A DNA stretch of 64,000 nt. Source: Aphrophora alni. Lineage: Eukaryota; Arthropoda; Insecta; Hemiptera; Aphrophoridae. Made by a program: the position numbers and the translations under genes. Positions 22,775 to 34,360 of this stretch are shown one piece after another (the stretch's first letter is position 1; each line of letters starts with the position of its first letter). Under the pieces are notes generated by a model. The model did no database searches, was not told the DNA's origin, and was given only the letters and a program-made list of their open reading frames with translations. Location of the stretch: NCBI GenBank assembly GCA_963513935.1, contig OY740777.1, forward strand, positions 18,757,271-18,821,270, in the 5' to 3' direction.

Positions 22775-22892
22775 TTTAATGTTACAACAGTCGGTACATG
22801 ATGGAATTCCATGATAGTGGAAATAATGAGATGATTATTTAATTCCTGTTTTGTGGAATTAAATAATCATCTCATTATTTCCGTTAATATTA
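22775..22892. mobile_element. Inverted-repeat element, family J copy 2, with perfect hairpin
   Basis: A perfect 28-bp inverted repeat (22819-22846 and 22855-22882; arm GGAAATAATGAGATGATTAT then TTAATTCC) surrounds an 8-base loop, TGTTTTGT. The preceding ACAACAGTCGGTACATGATG and GAATTCCATGATA are the same modules as in copy 1. Confidence 0.8.
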
Positions 22893-23019
22893 ACTATCTC
22901 AACAGCTGATTTTAACTTATTTTGTTTACATAAATTGAGAAATGGGACAAACAAATGTCGAGTTTTTCTTCACCTGGATCCAAAAACTGCTTTAGAAAAT
23001 GAAGTCTGTTTTATACACA

Positions 23020-23470
23020 GTATTCTACAGCCAAAACGAGTGGGACGATTTTGATGAAATGTTGGATTTTTTTTCGTAATTCAAAATTTGGGGGTAGCTG
23101 CAAAAACAAAACAAAAACATATTTTATTGAATATGAAGATTAATAACCGAAACGGGAGTGAAAAATTGCTCGTACAAAGAATGGTTACTTTCTTCTTTTG
23201 AAATATTTCACTTTTTGAACTAACTAAGATTTCTGCTAAAGAATAGTTTATGTTACCCAAACCAGTATGGAAATGAGTTGAAAAAAATAAAATAAAGTTT
23301 CAGGAATAATTTGGGAATAAGCAACCTTCACCGCCTAAAATAATTGATTACAGTTATATGCCATTACCCCTAAGACAAATGTATGGCACGCACGTTCAGC
23401 AAACTTAAGATCTATTTAAATACAAATCTATCTTCCAAATTTTCCTTTTAGTTAGAAAAAGTTGTTAACT
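23020..23470. mobile_element. Dispersed element family C, copy 3 (diverged)
   Basis: ATATGAAGATTAATAACCGA, ACGGGAGTGAAAAATTGCTC and CAGCAAACTTAAGATCTATT align loosely with other copies. Confidence 0.4.
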
Positions 23471-23484
23471 CTTTTTATATTAAA

Positions 23485-23650
23485 TGTTGAGCTTGACTTA
23501 TGAGAAAAATTATACAGTATAACAAACACACAGAACACAATTCTCACAAAAAATATGCCTAAGTATCAACGACAAGGTCGTCCTCTTCAGTGATACACGA
23601 GCTACACCAATCAAATTGTAACTCTTTTTATACCAACATATCTCCTTAAT
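23485..23650. mobile_element. Short inverted-repeat element, family D copy 2
   Basis: The left arm GAGCTTGACTTATGAGA and CACACAGAACACAATTCTCA is like 3506. The core appears as CGACAAGGTCGTCCTCTTCA, the complement of the TGAAGA-GGCGAC-TTGTCG motif. Confidence 0.5.
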
Positions 23651-23858
23651 AAGAAGGAATAAGATAGTAAAAAATAAATAACAAACATTTTTATAGCGAT
23701 ATATGTAAGAAAGTTAGTGAAATTATTGTACTTTCTTTTTTTACTCAACATATATAATGAAACAAAATAAGCTCTGAACGTCTTTGGGTTTATTATATTA
23801 ATTTCTCAAATTATTCGTGAAGTTAAATTTTACTTTTACTTGAGGTTTAGCATTCTTC
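23651..23858. other. Short unassigned intron 2 gap
   Basis: AT-rich sequence between two inverted-repeat elements; nothing recognised. Confidence 0.4.
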
Positions 23859-23859
23859 T

Positions 23860-24435
23860 TTTAGATTAAAATATTAAAAAACACCCAACATCACAATTCA
23901 ATAAAACAAGATTAATTCCATTATACACATTTCAGTAACATAATTACCATCTTCAGGCGTTGAGTATTAAATAAATACAAGAAGGGTTCCCCGCTCCTTC
24001 CTTTGGCTAGTTCAATCAATGGTATTGAGCCCGGTCAATGACCTAGTCCCTGCCACTTGGTGGAGTGAGGGTTAGGCTCTTTACAATTAGTCACCTACAT
24101 AAACAATATTTTCTAACAAAAATAAATAATTCTTACCAAAATAACTTAGAATTATTTTTTTGTTAGAAAATATTGTCCGTGTAGTTGAATAAAATAGGAG
24201 GAACTGGGTGATTGACCAGGCTAAAGACTTGGCTCAATGCCATTGATTGAACTAGACACAAGGAGGAGTGGGAAATAACTTCTCTTGAATTCGTTTAATA
24301 CTGAACATCTGAAGATGGTAACTATGTTACTGAAATGCGCATAAGGAAATAAATCTTGTTTTATTGTATTGTGGTATTGGGTGTTTGATTTTAATCTTTA
24401 AGTTCACCCCAGTATGCTCAAAGTGTAACATGTTT
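23860..24435. mobile_element. Large fold-back element, family E copy 2
   Basis: Two arms of roughly 270 bp are inverted copies. The left carries AAACACCCAACATCACAATT, CAATAAAACAAGATTAATTC and ACCATCTTCAGGCGTTGAGT; the right carries CATCTGAAGATGGTAACTAT, AATCTTGTTTTATTGTATTG and GGTATTGGGTGTTTG. The inner arms also pair: ATTTTCTAACAAAAATAAAT against TTATTTTTTTGTTAGAAAAT, and GGCTAGTTCAATCAATGGTA against CCATTGATTGAACTAG. Non-coding. Confidence 0.75.
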
Positions 24436-26250
24436 CTTTTAGGTAAAAGCTTTCACATTCAATCTTTACAGACGGTGTCCACTTTGTGACAGGTTGCTTC
24501 CAAACTTACAATTTTGTGACCATGCCAAGGAATACATTTCGTTTACTTTCTGTAATGGTATAGAATTTTAAAATGCTCGGTCCGGGACATTCAATTAATT
24601 TTTTTTACTTGTTTGGGGATTAAACACAGTTTCATTCTTTAGTCCGCAAAATTTGTTTATAATTAAAGCTGCAAAATAGAGGTTTTTTTTCTAATATCTC
24701 AGATTGTGATCAGCCGATTTTAATGAAATCGATGATAAAATATTTATTATGAAACTTTGAATAAATTATTAGAGTGTCGATTCAATTCTTCATAAGAAAT
24801 AAAAACCATTAAAACCGACAATTATTGTAAACAAATTACAAATAATTATAGTCATTTAAGAGTTTTATTGCATATATTTCAGTGCAAACAACATCTCAAA
24901 TTTTGCTGTATATGTTAGGTAATATGTATGTTAAAAGATTACCCATTTTTGTTGAACGCTCGTTTACTTAAATATTTAAAATAGCTAAACACACATATTG
25001 AGAGTGTTCAGTGTTGACTTTGTTCTACTTATTGTATTTTATAACTAACTTCAACAAAATTTAGATTAATTTTCAGTTTAATAGTATTGTTGTGTTTTTT
25101 TTATTGTAAAAAAACAAAAAAATGGGAGAAATGGTTCAGTCATTTCTAGCCCAGGACATTTACAGAAAAAAGGCCTTTTGGTGACAAAATTAATAGTAGA
25201 ACAAAATTAACACCAATGTGTTTTAGGGATAAAATATGACTAATTGGTATAAAATTCAACATTTTTTCGATCCATTTTTAACAACAACCCCCCCCCAATC
25301 GCTAAAAATTTACCTGCAATAGCGTCTTTGGTACTATGGACAATGTTGTAGAGAATTGAAAAACCTACAATATCTGTTATAAGTTCAATTCCGCTAATTT
25401 GTTGATTAGATAATTTAAACTAGTGATGAAAAACATTTTTTTTTAATGTTTGTAATTTGTTTAATGCTATGTGTAACACTTTCTTATTAACACAAAACGT
25501 AGATCTTTTTATATCCAATCTATGTTCTAAAGATGGTCATTTAAAACCTCGTTAGTTTATGCGAAATAACAAAATGCAAAAAACGCAGGTCATTTAGTGT
25601 AAAATTATTACTCTTTGCTATTAGAGTCTTTTCGACTTTTGTTACACTTAAACCAAATATTAGTTCGCAAGCATTACTAGTAATAATGTCGCCATTAAGT
25701 TAGGCTAGGTTAGGTTAGGTTGTCTAGATTGCTTTTATGGGATCTTTAAATTCAAAATTTTAAAAAACTGAGTAACGGAATGCTTAGAACAACTCTTTTA
25801 CTTTCCAACGCCGCTTTCTGCACGGTCATAGGAACAACCGCTGGGGTAATATGTTCCTTTAAAAAGGGCTCACGTGGGTTAATTGTTATATATTTGTTTT
25901 GAGGTCCCAAAAAGTCCAAAAAATTAGTTTTTTACTCATTCAGTGATGTGATTTTAATCAAATTTGGTACGTAGGGATGGACGAGGGAAAAAATTTCTGC
26001 ATTCTTTTTGCACCGTTTATTTGTGTTTCTATTCACTTGGGAAAGTTTGTGCACAATTTAGATTAACCTGATTTAAATCTTGAAATAAAAATAACTGTTA
26101 TTCTTTATAACGTTGTTTTCTCTATCGAACAGGTATTGTATTCTTACAAAAATTGTTAAATATTTGAAACTTAATTTGTCTTGTGTAAATCCACCACCAC
26201 AATTAAAGTTTGAATATTTGTGTGGATGAGGAGTGGCTCTTCTTATGTTG
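24436..26250. other. Intron 2, unassigned stretch
   Basis: AT-rich. A GTTAGGCTAGGTTAGGTTAG motif (telomere-like) lies at 25699 and a C run at 25288-25295. No gene recognised. Confidence 0.4.
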
Positions 26251-26253
26251 CAG

Positions 26254-26351
26254 ATGAGGATTTCTGCTGTGGCATGATGTCTCCCACAAGTCCACGTACG
26301 ATCATCCCCAACAAGTCATCCACTCGTGTTCGTGGTCCGTTCATTTCGTAA
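26254..26351 (+). CDS. Candidate alternative 3' exon of the channel gene (unconfirmed)
   Basis: A splice-acceptor-like run, CTTCTTATGTTGCAG, ends at 26253. Taking the one base left by exon 2 (G), the first codon becomes GAT, and an open frame continues for 32 residues: DEDFCCGMMSPTSPRTIIPN then KSSTRVRGPFIS, stopping with TAA at 26349. The segment is visibly more GC-rich and codon-like than its surroundings. If used, the message would encode a signal peptide plus about 95 residues without membrane segments, i.e. a short secreted product, or it would mark the message for decay. A GTAAAA at 26348 could be a weak donor, but splicing from there to the exon at 48675 would break the frame. I do not recognise the peptide. 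It may be chance; see the findings. Confidence 0.35.
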
Positions 26352-27185
26352 AATTATATTATTATTGATGTTTCTGCATTTTTTATCTATTCTCTTCTAG
26401 TTTTTAAAGTACAGTGGTGAAGGTATGAAACAAAATTTTCAGATTTGTTTTTCGAATTAGTAAAGAAATTTGTTAATGTGTTCTCCCTTATGGAAACGGT
26501 GTTTAGAGTGCATCAATACTACATTTAGAAGTTGTTTGTACTATATTTGAGTCACTAATTTTATATTTTCTTATGTAATTTTAAAAAGGTTATTTGTATA
26601 TAGTAATTTCTAAAAATGTATTATTTTTACACACACAGCTACGTACCATAGGGTAAGTTTGGTAATAGAAAACAATTTTTTTTCGACAGAGCTTAACTTT
26701 TCAAAACTACTGGAGACCGAAAAAAATATTTTCGACAAGCGGTACGTCCGTTGTCGTTTATACACTATGTTTCTATTTTTCGACGTACCCCCTTCGGACG
26801 CTACATTCAGCTCTGATATCGCGGCTTTGTCTCCTAACCTAACCTAAATTAAAATTAATAATTAAAACTTACTGGCGAAACAGGAAAACAAATTTACAAA
26901 TGGTTATGACCAACGACCTAACCGGTAATTTTGGTATCTCTACTTCATAATATTATAATAATTACGGATTGCGCGGGCCTCAAACTCCAAAGGTCGTCCG
27001 ACCCTTCCACAAAAACAACTAGCCACACATTTTTGTGGTTAGCCTGATAAAGATAAATACGCTCACATAGCTCCGTGTCCGAATGTTCTACGCACTCTGA
27101 TCTTTCTCGTAAAAGGTTAACCTTGCGTCCACCTTGTCCAATACTTCGGCATTGGCGCCTAGCACTAAAGGATAGGCAACTCATC
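26352..27185. other. Intron 2, unassigned stretch
   Basis: A second acceptor/donor-like pair (TTCTCTTCTAG at 26390-26400, GGTATGA at 26421) is too short to trust. The frame at 26659-26847 has no recognised features and runs into a CCTAACCTAACC motif at 26833. 26945-27184 has a - frame of 79 codons, unrecognised. Confidence 0.3.
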
Positions 27186-27189
27186 GCAC

Positions 27190-27670
27190 CTCTAAGTACA
27201 TGGTAGGCGTCAAAGCTGGTGATGTATACAGACTGTGTTACTACGAAACACTATTGAACGTCTATTTAAAAAATTCAAAATGGCGACCACTTTTTTCTTT
27301 ATATCTCGAATGTTATTAAAACTTTGATAATAATTTTCAGATTTCAATTTTGCATTTACAAATAGCGAAGTTAATGTAAAAAATATATTTTTGAACCTTG
27401 ATTTTCCAAAAAAATGTTTTATACAGTTACGAGATTCATCAACGGCTAGACACTGATACGAGCGAAGCGAGTGTATACTGTTTAATATGTACACATGCCG
27501 TCGTCAATACTGTCCTCAGAATAAACTATTTTAAACGGACTCCTTCATTTAGCCACACAATTTAAAATTTTCAACAAAGTCCAACAAACCAAATTTTAGA
27601 CATTACGTCGGAGGATCTGCTTGTATTACATTTTATGATGGGTTTGGGTAAGTACTCTGATGGCGATATC
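27190..27670 (+). mobile_element. Dispersed element family B, copy 4
   Basis: AGCGAAGTTAATGTAAAAAA, GAGATTCATCAACGGCTAGA, CACTGATACGAGCGAAGCGA, GTGTATACTGTTTAATATGT and the end GATGGGTTTGGGTAAGTAC are present in family order. Confidence 0.65.
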
Positions 27671-27950
27671 AAACGTAATGATAGATTATTTCTACTATAA
27701 CTCGGACACGGAGAGTAGCATTAAACTAATATATATTTTTTTATTAATAGAACACGAATTGAAAATAATAGAGTCAAATGATGTTCGGTGTAAAAAAAAA
27801 AAAAAACACTGAAAACGATTATAAATAGATTTGCTCAAGTAATATTGCTTCGTTTATTTGAGTTTTAAATGTTCTCCTTAGATTTACTTATTATTAGGTC
27901 GTAGAAGTTATTTATTCTCTAAATGATTTTACCCAAGAAGACATCTGTTT
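27671..27950. other. Short unassigned intron 2 gap
   Basis: AT-rich, with a 14-base A run at 27793; nothing recognised. Confidence 0.4.
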
Positions 27951-27951
27951 A

Positions 27952-28220
27952 ACCCCTCAGGGCCTCACTTACAGTAAGTACGAGCATGGAAATCCCGTGG
28001 TATCGTAGATAGATACTTCATTTCATGTAGTCTTGGGATCCCTGTTTTTCAGCTATCCTATTAGGTCTGTCTTGACCAACTCTTGTTCTCTTCCGACTCT
28101 GCCGCTATTAGAGAATTGTAGGGCTAAGGCTCTGCATTATATGTTCTTTTCTTTCTTCATTTAGAGAGATTTCGATGACCGAAATATGTTTCACCTTTAA
28201 ACGACAAAGAAAAAAGAGAT
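27952..28220 (+). mobile_element. Dispersed element family A, copy 4 (most complete)
   Basis: It spans from CAGGGCCTCACTTACAGTAA to GATTTCGATGACCGAAATAT and TTTAAACGACAAAG. Contains ATTAGGTCTGTCTTGACCAA and CTCTTGTTCTCTTCCGACTC. The degenerate TTAGG array begins within a few bases of its 3' end. Confidence 0.75.
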
Positions 28221-28221
28221 C

Positions 28222-28795
28222 TGGTTAGGTTAGGTTACGTTAAGTGAGGTTAAGTTAGGTTAGGTTTGATTAGATTAGGTTAGGTTAGATGAGATTAGGT
28301 TAGGTTAGATGAGTTTAGGTTAGGTTAGGTGAGGTTAGATAAGGTTAAGTGAGGTATGGTTAGGTTAGGTGAGGTTAGGTTAGGTGAGGTTAGGTTAGGT
28401 TAGGTTAGGTGAGGTTAGGTTATGTGAGGTTAGGTTACGTTAGGTTAAGTGAGGTTAAGTTAGACGATATTAGTTTAGGTTAGGTGAGCTTAGGTTAGGT
28501 TAAGTGAGGTAAGGTTAGGTTAGGTGAGTTTAGGTTAGGTTAGGTGAGGTTAGGTATAGTTAGGTTAGGTTATGTGAGGTTAGGTTACGTTAGGTTAAGT
28601 GAGGTTAGGTTAGATGTGATTAGTTTAGGTTAGGTGAGGTGAGGTTAGGTTAGGTGAGGTTAGGTTAGGTTAAGTAAGGTTAGGTTAAGTAAGGTTAGGT
28701 TAAGTTAGGTTAGATTAAGTTATGTTAGGTGAGGTTAGGTTACGTTAGATTAAGTAAGGTTAAGTTAGGTTAGGTTAGACGAGATTAGGTTAGGG
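28222..28795. repeat. Degenerate (TTAGG)n-derived array
   Basis: About 570 bp of GGTTA-type pentamers with frequent GTGAGG, GTTAAG, TTAGAT and TTACG variants. A higher-level pattern is visible (TTAGGTTACGTTAGGTTAAG then TGAGGTTA occurs near 28430 and 28585), so it was also duplicated in larger blocks. Its orientation is opposite to that of the CCTAA run at 14926. Confidence 0.95.
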
Positions 28796-30118
28796 TATCG
28801 CTTTCTCATTTATGCTATTATCCAAAAACGTTAAAGTTATGTGATGAGACAAAATATTGATATGGAGTTTTTTTTAGCAGTTATATCAATTTATGATCCC
28901 GTGAAATTATTTAGAAGGTTGTGTGATAACATTGTGCAATATTTGTGAAACGTATTTTTTTGGTAATTTTACTTTAACTAAAGATAGTTGTCTTTCGCTT
29001 TAATGTAAATTGAAGACTTTACATTTACAACTTTACTTTATCAAAAATGTTACAAATACTTGTCGTATACAGAAAGTTAAATAATCTACTATGTCATGTT
29101 TTTCTTGGAAAAATATGTCTCCTACATCACAAACAAGAAAACCGATTTTTATCACATGCAGTAGGTTGTCTTTGCAAGGCGTTGTTATACTTTTTTTTCA
29201 ATAACACATTTCGCTGTATGTGACAAAAGACAAAAATTCTTGTAACATATAGATCATATTTTGCTCAAATGTAGCTTCTAAAGTTAAATTAAACTCATAT
29301 TGAAAGTTATAAGAACCGTTTCGCTGAAAAATGATAAATAAAATAACAGTAAATAGTCCGTGAAACGTAAACTATTTAATTTCGTAAAATCGGATGGACT
29401 GGTTTAGTTGAAATATCGTTAAAATGTAAAGATAACAACCCGAACCCTTGTGGATAATGACAAGTAAAATGAAATTACACTTCAAAAATAACAATAAAAA
29501 GTTAAACTTGACAGCCTTCTTTTAAAATTCATTTCCAATACAGAACTATTTATTTAAAGTAAAAAAAATATATTTTGATAAATTTTGGAACACACTGTAC
29601 ATGAAATTACACTTTATTAATTTATGCCCAAAACTTTCAATTCTTGCGTTAGTGTAACCGATATTCTAATAATTTGTGTTCTCTAATTGAGAAATATGTA
29701 GGATTTTAGAACACACTGCACCAGATACGTAATTTAAAATACATCATGGTTTACTTTACATCAAAAAAACTACATCATTATTTATCCAACTCTGCAGAAA
29801 ATAATTAATATTGTATTTACAAAATTGCAAATTTTAAAACACAATAACTTGGTTGTTACTAAAGATAAATTAATAATGCCTTTTAAGTACCGGTATATTA
29901 AATTGACCTATTACAACATGTAAAAATAATAACAGCTTTTACATTTAAAATATTAAGAAAAAAGTGTTAATTATTGGAACACTGTATTTCCCACTAAACC
30001 TTTGTACCACAGCTCAGATTAAGAGCTACGAAATGAGAGGTAGAACATTTTTCTATATAAAGTAGTTCATGAAGTATTATGCCGTTTCCATATTTTTTAC
30101 ACACTCTGTATAAGAAAA
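28796..30118. other. Intron 2, unassigned stretch
   Basis: AT-rich. GGAACACACTGTACATG (29588) and AGAACACACTGCACCAG (29708) look like ends of the old ACAGAGTG-type family. No open frame of note. Confidence 0.35.
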
Positions 30119-30120
30119 AA

Positions 30121-30370
30121 TCCTCGGGGCTCACTATAGTGTAAGATCGTTAGATTCCCGAGGGACCCTATCTGGATGTACACTTGCTATCATGTATTGC
30201 TGTTAGCAATGTATTGCTCTTTTTCATCTTTCATATCTCGTTGTTTTTGACCAACTCTTGTTCTCTTCCGATCCAGACGTTATTAGATTATTCGAGGGCT
30301 AGGGGTGTTTATTTTATGTTTTTCTCTTTATTTTAATAAGGCGTTGATGACCTTATAATTTTGATGTACA
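30121..30370 (+). mobile_element. Dispersed element family A, copy 5
   Basis: CCTCGGGGCTCACTATAGTG, TGACCAACTCTTGTTCTCTT, GATTATTCGAGGGCTAGGGG and AAGGCGTTGATGACC are in family order. Confidence 0.75.
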
Positions 30371-30689
30371 AATTTACTATAAAATAGCGATTTTTATGGG
30401 AAATGTGTTTTTTTGATTATATTTACATTTATAAAATATAAATTAACATGAAACATATACATTTTTTATTTAATAATAATGAAAACTTTATGATCAATTT
30501 TTATTTTGGGTAAATAATATTGGTATTATCGAATTGATGGTTTTTTTATTTTTGGTTATACATATCTACAGACCTAACGCGTGAACAGGACTTTTTTAAA
30601 AACTACTCATCATTTAGGGTAGATTTTTGATTAGATGGAAAAAGTGAAGTTAAGGAGTTAAACGCGACCATTGGTTTATTGTGCAGCTA

Positions 30690-31338
30690 AACCCCTTATT
30701 TCTAGCTCAGTAGATAAGCTACCCTTTGCGAGTTTTACACTGACAGTCAGGCAGTAATCAAAGCACTTGCAGGCACAAATATAAAATCCAGTTTGGTTTG
30801 GGAATGGCGAGAGAACAACTAACTCTGGAAATCCGGGTAACGTTGCATTAGGTACCGGGGTATAAAATGAAGGAAAGAGGAGGCTGATACATTGGATAAA
30901 CGGTGTCTCTACTTCAGAGTTCCGTAGGACATGAGACGGTAGTAGCGATGTTCTGTCTGTCCTAGATTAGCATAAATAGGTGGATTCAAAGAAAACACCA
31001 GTAAAGATGGAATATCCTTAGGAGAGGCACTCCCGTAGCAAACTACTGCTAAGAAATATTCTATTAGGTAGATCTGGAGGGACAGTGCTGACATTAGATA
31101 GGGGTCAACTCGGACATAACGGGACACTGTGTTTGAGGGTGGACTTAAACAGGACAGGAGCATAGCATAGCGAAACTGTGTGATTAGATTGTCCGGGTGG
31201 CGTGAAGAAAAACTAACCTTCGATTGTGATGCTCTTGCAAATATGAGGAAAGGGAACTTCAGCTTCCAAACTCCCGGTAAACTTTCATTGGAAGAACTAG
31301 TGAGTGGATTACTAAAAATGTATGGTAACTGCCTTTAA
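30690..31338 (+). pseudogene. Decayed non-LTR retrotransposon, RNase H domain and C-terminus
   Basis: Reading across frames from about 30725: YTDSQAVIKALAGTNIKSSL, VWEWRENN, VPGYK, then EEADTLDK (30875-30900). These match RNase H blocks 'TDSQAAIKAL', 'LVWECR' and 'WVPGHxGxxGNExADxLAR' (the first keeps the catalytic D; the last the D of 'EAD'). Later, WREEKLTFDCDALANMRKG, then GKLSLEELVSGLLKMYGNCL ends with TAA at 31336-31338, the usual C-terminal tail of such proteins. Frameshifts and stops make it a relic. The - frame 30909-31163 is a shadow. Confidence 0.75.
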
Positions 31339-31359
31339 GAAAAACACAAAAATTTACGA

Positions 31360-31840
31360 AATTTTCAGAATAGGCCGTATCAATTTTTACTCTCATTTTT
31401 GCTTAAGTATAGTCCATGAGTATGGATTTTTGCCATGTCTTAGTAAAAAAAATAAAAAATCGGTCATGAATAATTTCTTAGAAACGTACTGATTTCGTGC
31501 AAATGTTTATTAAATGTGAAGATTAATGACTCGAATCCGCGTGAGAAATCGCAATGAAAGAAAATAATAACTACAAAAAACCAAAATCAAAATTTGAACG
31601 TGAAACATTTCTTTAATTAAATACGATTTAAGCTGAGGTCGCCTTTATGGTACGGGCAAAACAAGTTTAGGTTTAAATAAAATATATTAATAAATCTTCA
31701 CTATATTGTGTTTCATTTTCACGCTTTGACTGACAACTGACGTGTTTTCCTTGACGAATAGTTTTGGTTTTGGAATGGGTAAATAAAAAGTTGAAATTTT
31801 TTTATGTGACTTTTATCTCCGCAAGGAATGTTATAATTGA
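31360..31840 (+). mobile_element. Dispersed element family C, copy 4
   Basis: Order AAATGTGAAGATTAATGACT, CGTGAGAAATCGCAATGAAA, GGGCAAAACAAGTTTAGGTT, GTTTCATTTTCACGCTTTGA, TAGTTTTGGTTTTGGAATGG matches other copies. The frame at 31764-32033 begins inside it and continues into unassigned sequence; no protein features. Confidence 0.55.
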
Positions 31841-32440
31841 AATAAGAACCTTTTCCACTTTTCGCAGCTTTGTTAATTTCACCTTTTTTGACACGTTTCG
31901 GATATACCCCATTCTCAAAACACTTAATAGTATTACTACTTTTGATAATGGAGTATATGTGCGAAACTCGTCAACAAACTTGAGATTAAAGATGCTGGGA
32001 AAGTCGGAACATGGTACTAATTTTAATTTTTAATTTTAAGTTGTTTATAAATTCTGAACCGATTGTTTTAGAAAGTTAAAAGAGAAGCAACTATTACGAT
32101 AGACGTAAGACAAAATAATAATTAGAAAAGTTGTTTACCCCTAAATTAAAAGGTCATTAAATATACATTATTCAAAACTTTGAATCGATACCTGCACCAC
32201 TGGAAAGGGCCCCCTCTTTCTTTTTATCTCTCAATGTACCCCCTCTCTTCCTGTCTGGCTTTAATGTTGTAACATTTGCACAGATGTTAATGTTGTACTG
32301 AACACTGACTGAGCGCACCAACTTTTCACATTGAATGCATGTATTTTGTTTTGACTATGTAGAGTAGAATTGTATTTTTGTATATGTACTGTAGTGAGAA
32401 TTTTGTTATCTTTTTTGTGCAATATTTATGGTCAGATTAT
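31841..32440. other. Intron 2, unassigned stretch
   Basis: A CT-rich patch, CCCCCTCTTTC then CCCCCTCTCTTCC, lies near 32211-32250. No gene recognised. Confidence 0.4.
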
Positions 32441-32900
32441 ACAGAGTGTTTCAAATATATTCCTAACTTTTTAGAATCAAATTAAAGAAAATAGTTTCTG
32501 TAAACATAAGTCCGGGGAAATGCTTTGTTATCCGGTTGGCGGCTATTTTGTGTTTTTCCAAAAAAGAAATCTTTAGATAAATTAAGATTTCGAATAGAAA
32601 TCTGGTGTGCACACTTTTTAATCTACGTTTTACCAGTATATCAAAAATCAAAATTGTTTACACTTTTTCAAAATGGCGGTCGGTTTGAAAAGTTTTGTAA
32701 AGTTTTAGAGATATTAAACATTTTAACCGTCGCCATTTTAAAAATACAAAAGATAAAATTTTTATTATTGCTATACTGGTAGCATTTAAAACGTGTGTAC
32801 CAAAATGTGACTGAAAATATTAATAATTTCTAAATTTATCATTTTTGAAAACAAAAAAATGGCCTACAGGCGCATAACGAAGCATTTATACTTTTTTATA
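32440..32900. mobile_element. Old dispersed repeat (ACAGAGTGTTTC family)
   Basis: ACAGAGTGTTTCAAATATAT, AAGTCCGGGGAAATGCTTTG, AAAATGGCGGTCGGTTTGAA, and TTTTAGAGATATTAAACATT then TTAACCGTCGCCATTTT align with 10544-10700 and, inverted, with 46230-46370 and 60480-61770. The frames at 32463-32782 are artefacts. Confidence 0.5.
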
Positions 32901-34114
32901 TTTAGCATACATGGGCTTTTTAGCATTAAACAATATTTAAAAAAAATTTTAATTTGTTTAAATCACCTTCTAACCGGTTTTTTAATTATTGTTGTATAAT
33001 AAACATTTAAATAATTCATTTATAAAATAAATAATTTCTCATCACCATATAATAGTTTTTTACATTTTACTACAAATGGGGTCATGGATAAAAAAATTGT
33101 ACGTATAAAGTTGATACGTACAATTACGTACGTATTTTATTATTTCCAATAATTTAGTTAAATTTGTTTTTTCTATACGATTAAAAATTGAAGGGTATTA
33201 AAAAAATCCAAACTGAATAAAAATACGTGTCGAAAACTTAGCAAAACTGAATGACGTCAACTGACTAGCTTATAGTATGTTACGCCTATATGAAATACTG
33301 AATTAAACCTTCAATAGCCAAATTTTTACTTAGGAAAATTCAAGGCTAAATATTTCTACAACTTTTTTTCATTGTTATATAACCAACAGACCACATGTTT
33401 GTAACTAGGATTAACCCTATTTTTTTTTCTGTCTAGTGGTCCAAAAACTTACCTCGTAAAGGCGACTGCGGTTTCAAAATTTGTATAATCTCATCTTTAG
33501 GCTGCACAATTGTCAATTTGCTCAATGAAAGTCGTTATAAAGTTTATAAAACACATTATTATATGAAAAACACAGCTACGATAAAACACAAAACTAGTAA
33601 AAACATAGTTTTTATTTGAGCAAAGGTCCTTTATTACGATGCGATGTATTTGCCAATCACATCTAAACTCTTTTAAATATATTATTTTTACCAAAAACAT
33701 AGCTTTTTGTATAATAATATGTTTAAATAAAAACAATATTTTAAATCACTTTGAAATTGATTTGTGATGAAGATCTTTTCAAATGCTATTTATTTATACA
33801 TTTATATCTCTGAACTGTTCAAACAATCATTTGTTTCATACGAAAACTTACTTATTAGTAAAATAATATTTTAAAAAATTGTTAAAAATTAAAATAGTTA
33901 TCAACTGGTCATTTTTATGTGCTATCCTTAGTTTGGGAAGAACTGTTACAATACATGTAACTGATACCCAGGTACCAACGAATATCACGGTGTGACTTCG
34001 TTGATACCGTATCAGTTCCAGCTGATATCGATACCGTAACCGTTTCAGATCTCAATATATTCAACAACGAATAGTATTGTATTAGCAACAGCTTGGTTGA
34101 TCATTGAGTATTTC
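32901..34114. other. Intron 2, unassigned stretch
   Basis: AT-rich. GTACGTATAAAGTTGATACG then TACAATTACGTACG near 33099 is a small palindromic patch, and GATACCGTATCAGTTCCAGC then TGATATCGATACCG near 34003 is another. No gene recognised. Confidence 0.35.
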
Positions 34115-34360
34115 CCTCCTCGTTGAAAGGAACCTCCAGGTTCCTAGCTGTATTTACACTTTTTTTCGTGTAGTCTTGGGTTAGATCCCTCTCTTTCATC
34201 TCTGATATCAGGTCTATCTTGATGAGCTATTGTTTTCGTCCTGATACTATTAGAGCATTCGACTGGTAGGGGGTCTTCATTTTATGTTTTCACTATCTTT
34301 TTTAGAAAAAGGCGATGATGACCGAAAAGGTTTTCGCCTGTAAACAACTATAATTAAATG
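34115..34360 (+). mobile_element. Dispersed element family A, copy 6
   Basis: GTAGTCTTGGGTTAGATCCC, TCTTTCATCTCTGATATCAG, ACTATTAGAGCATTCGACTG, GGCGATGATGACCGAAAAGG then TTTTCGCCTGTAAACAAC. Confidence 0.75.

Noticed and set aside
26401..26421. Micro-exon between TTCTCTTCTAG and GTATGA
   Set aside because: Only 21 bases, no phase support and no conserved residues.
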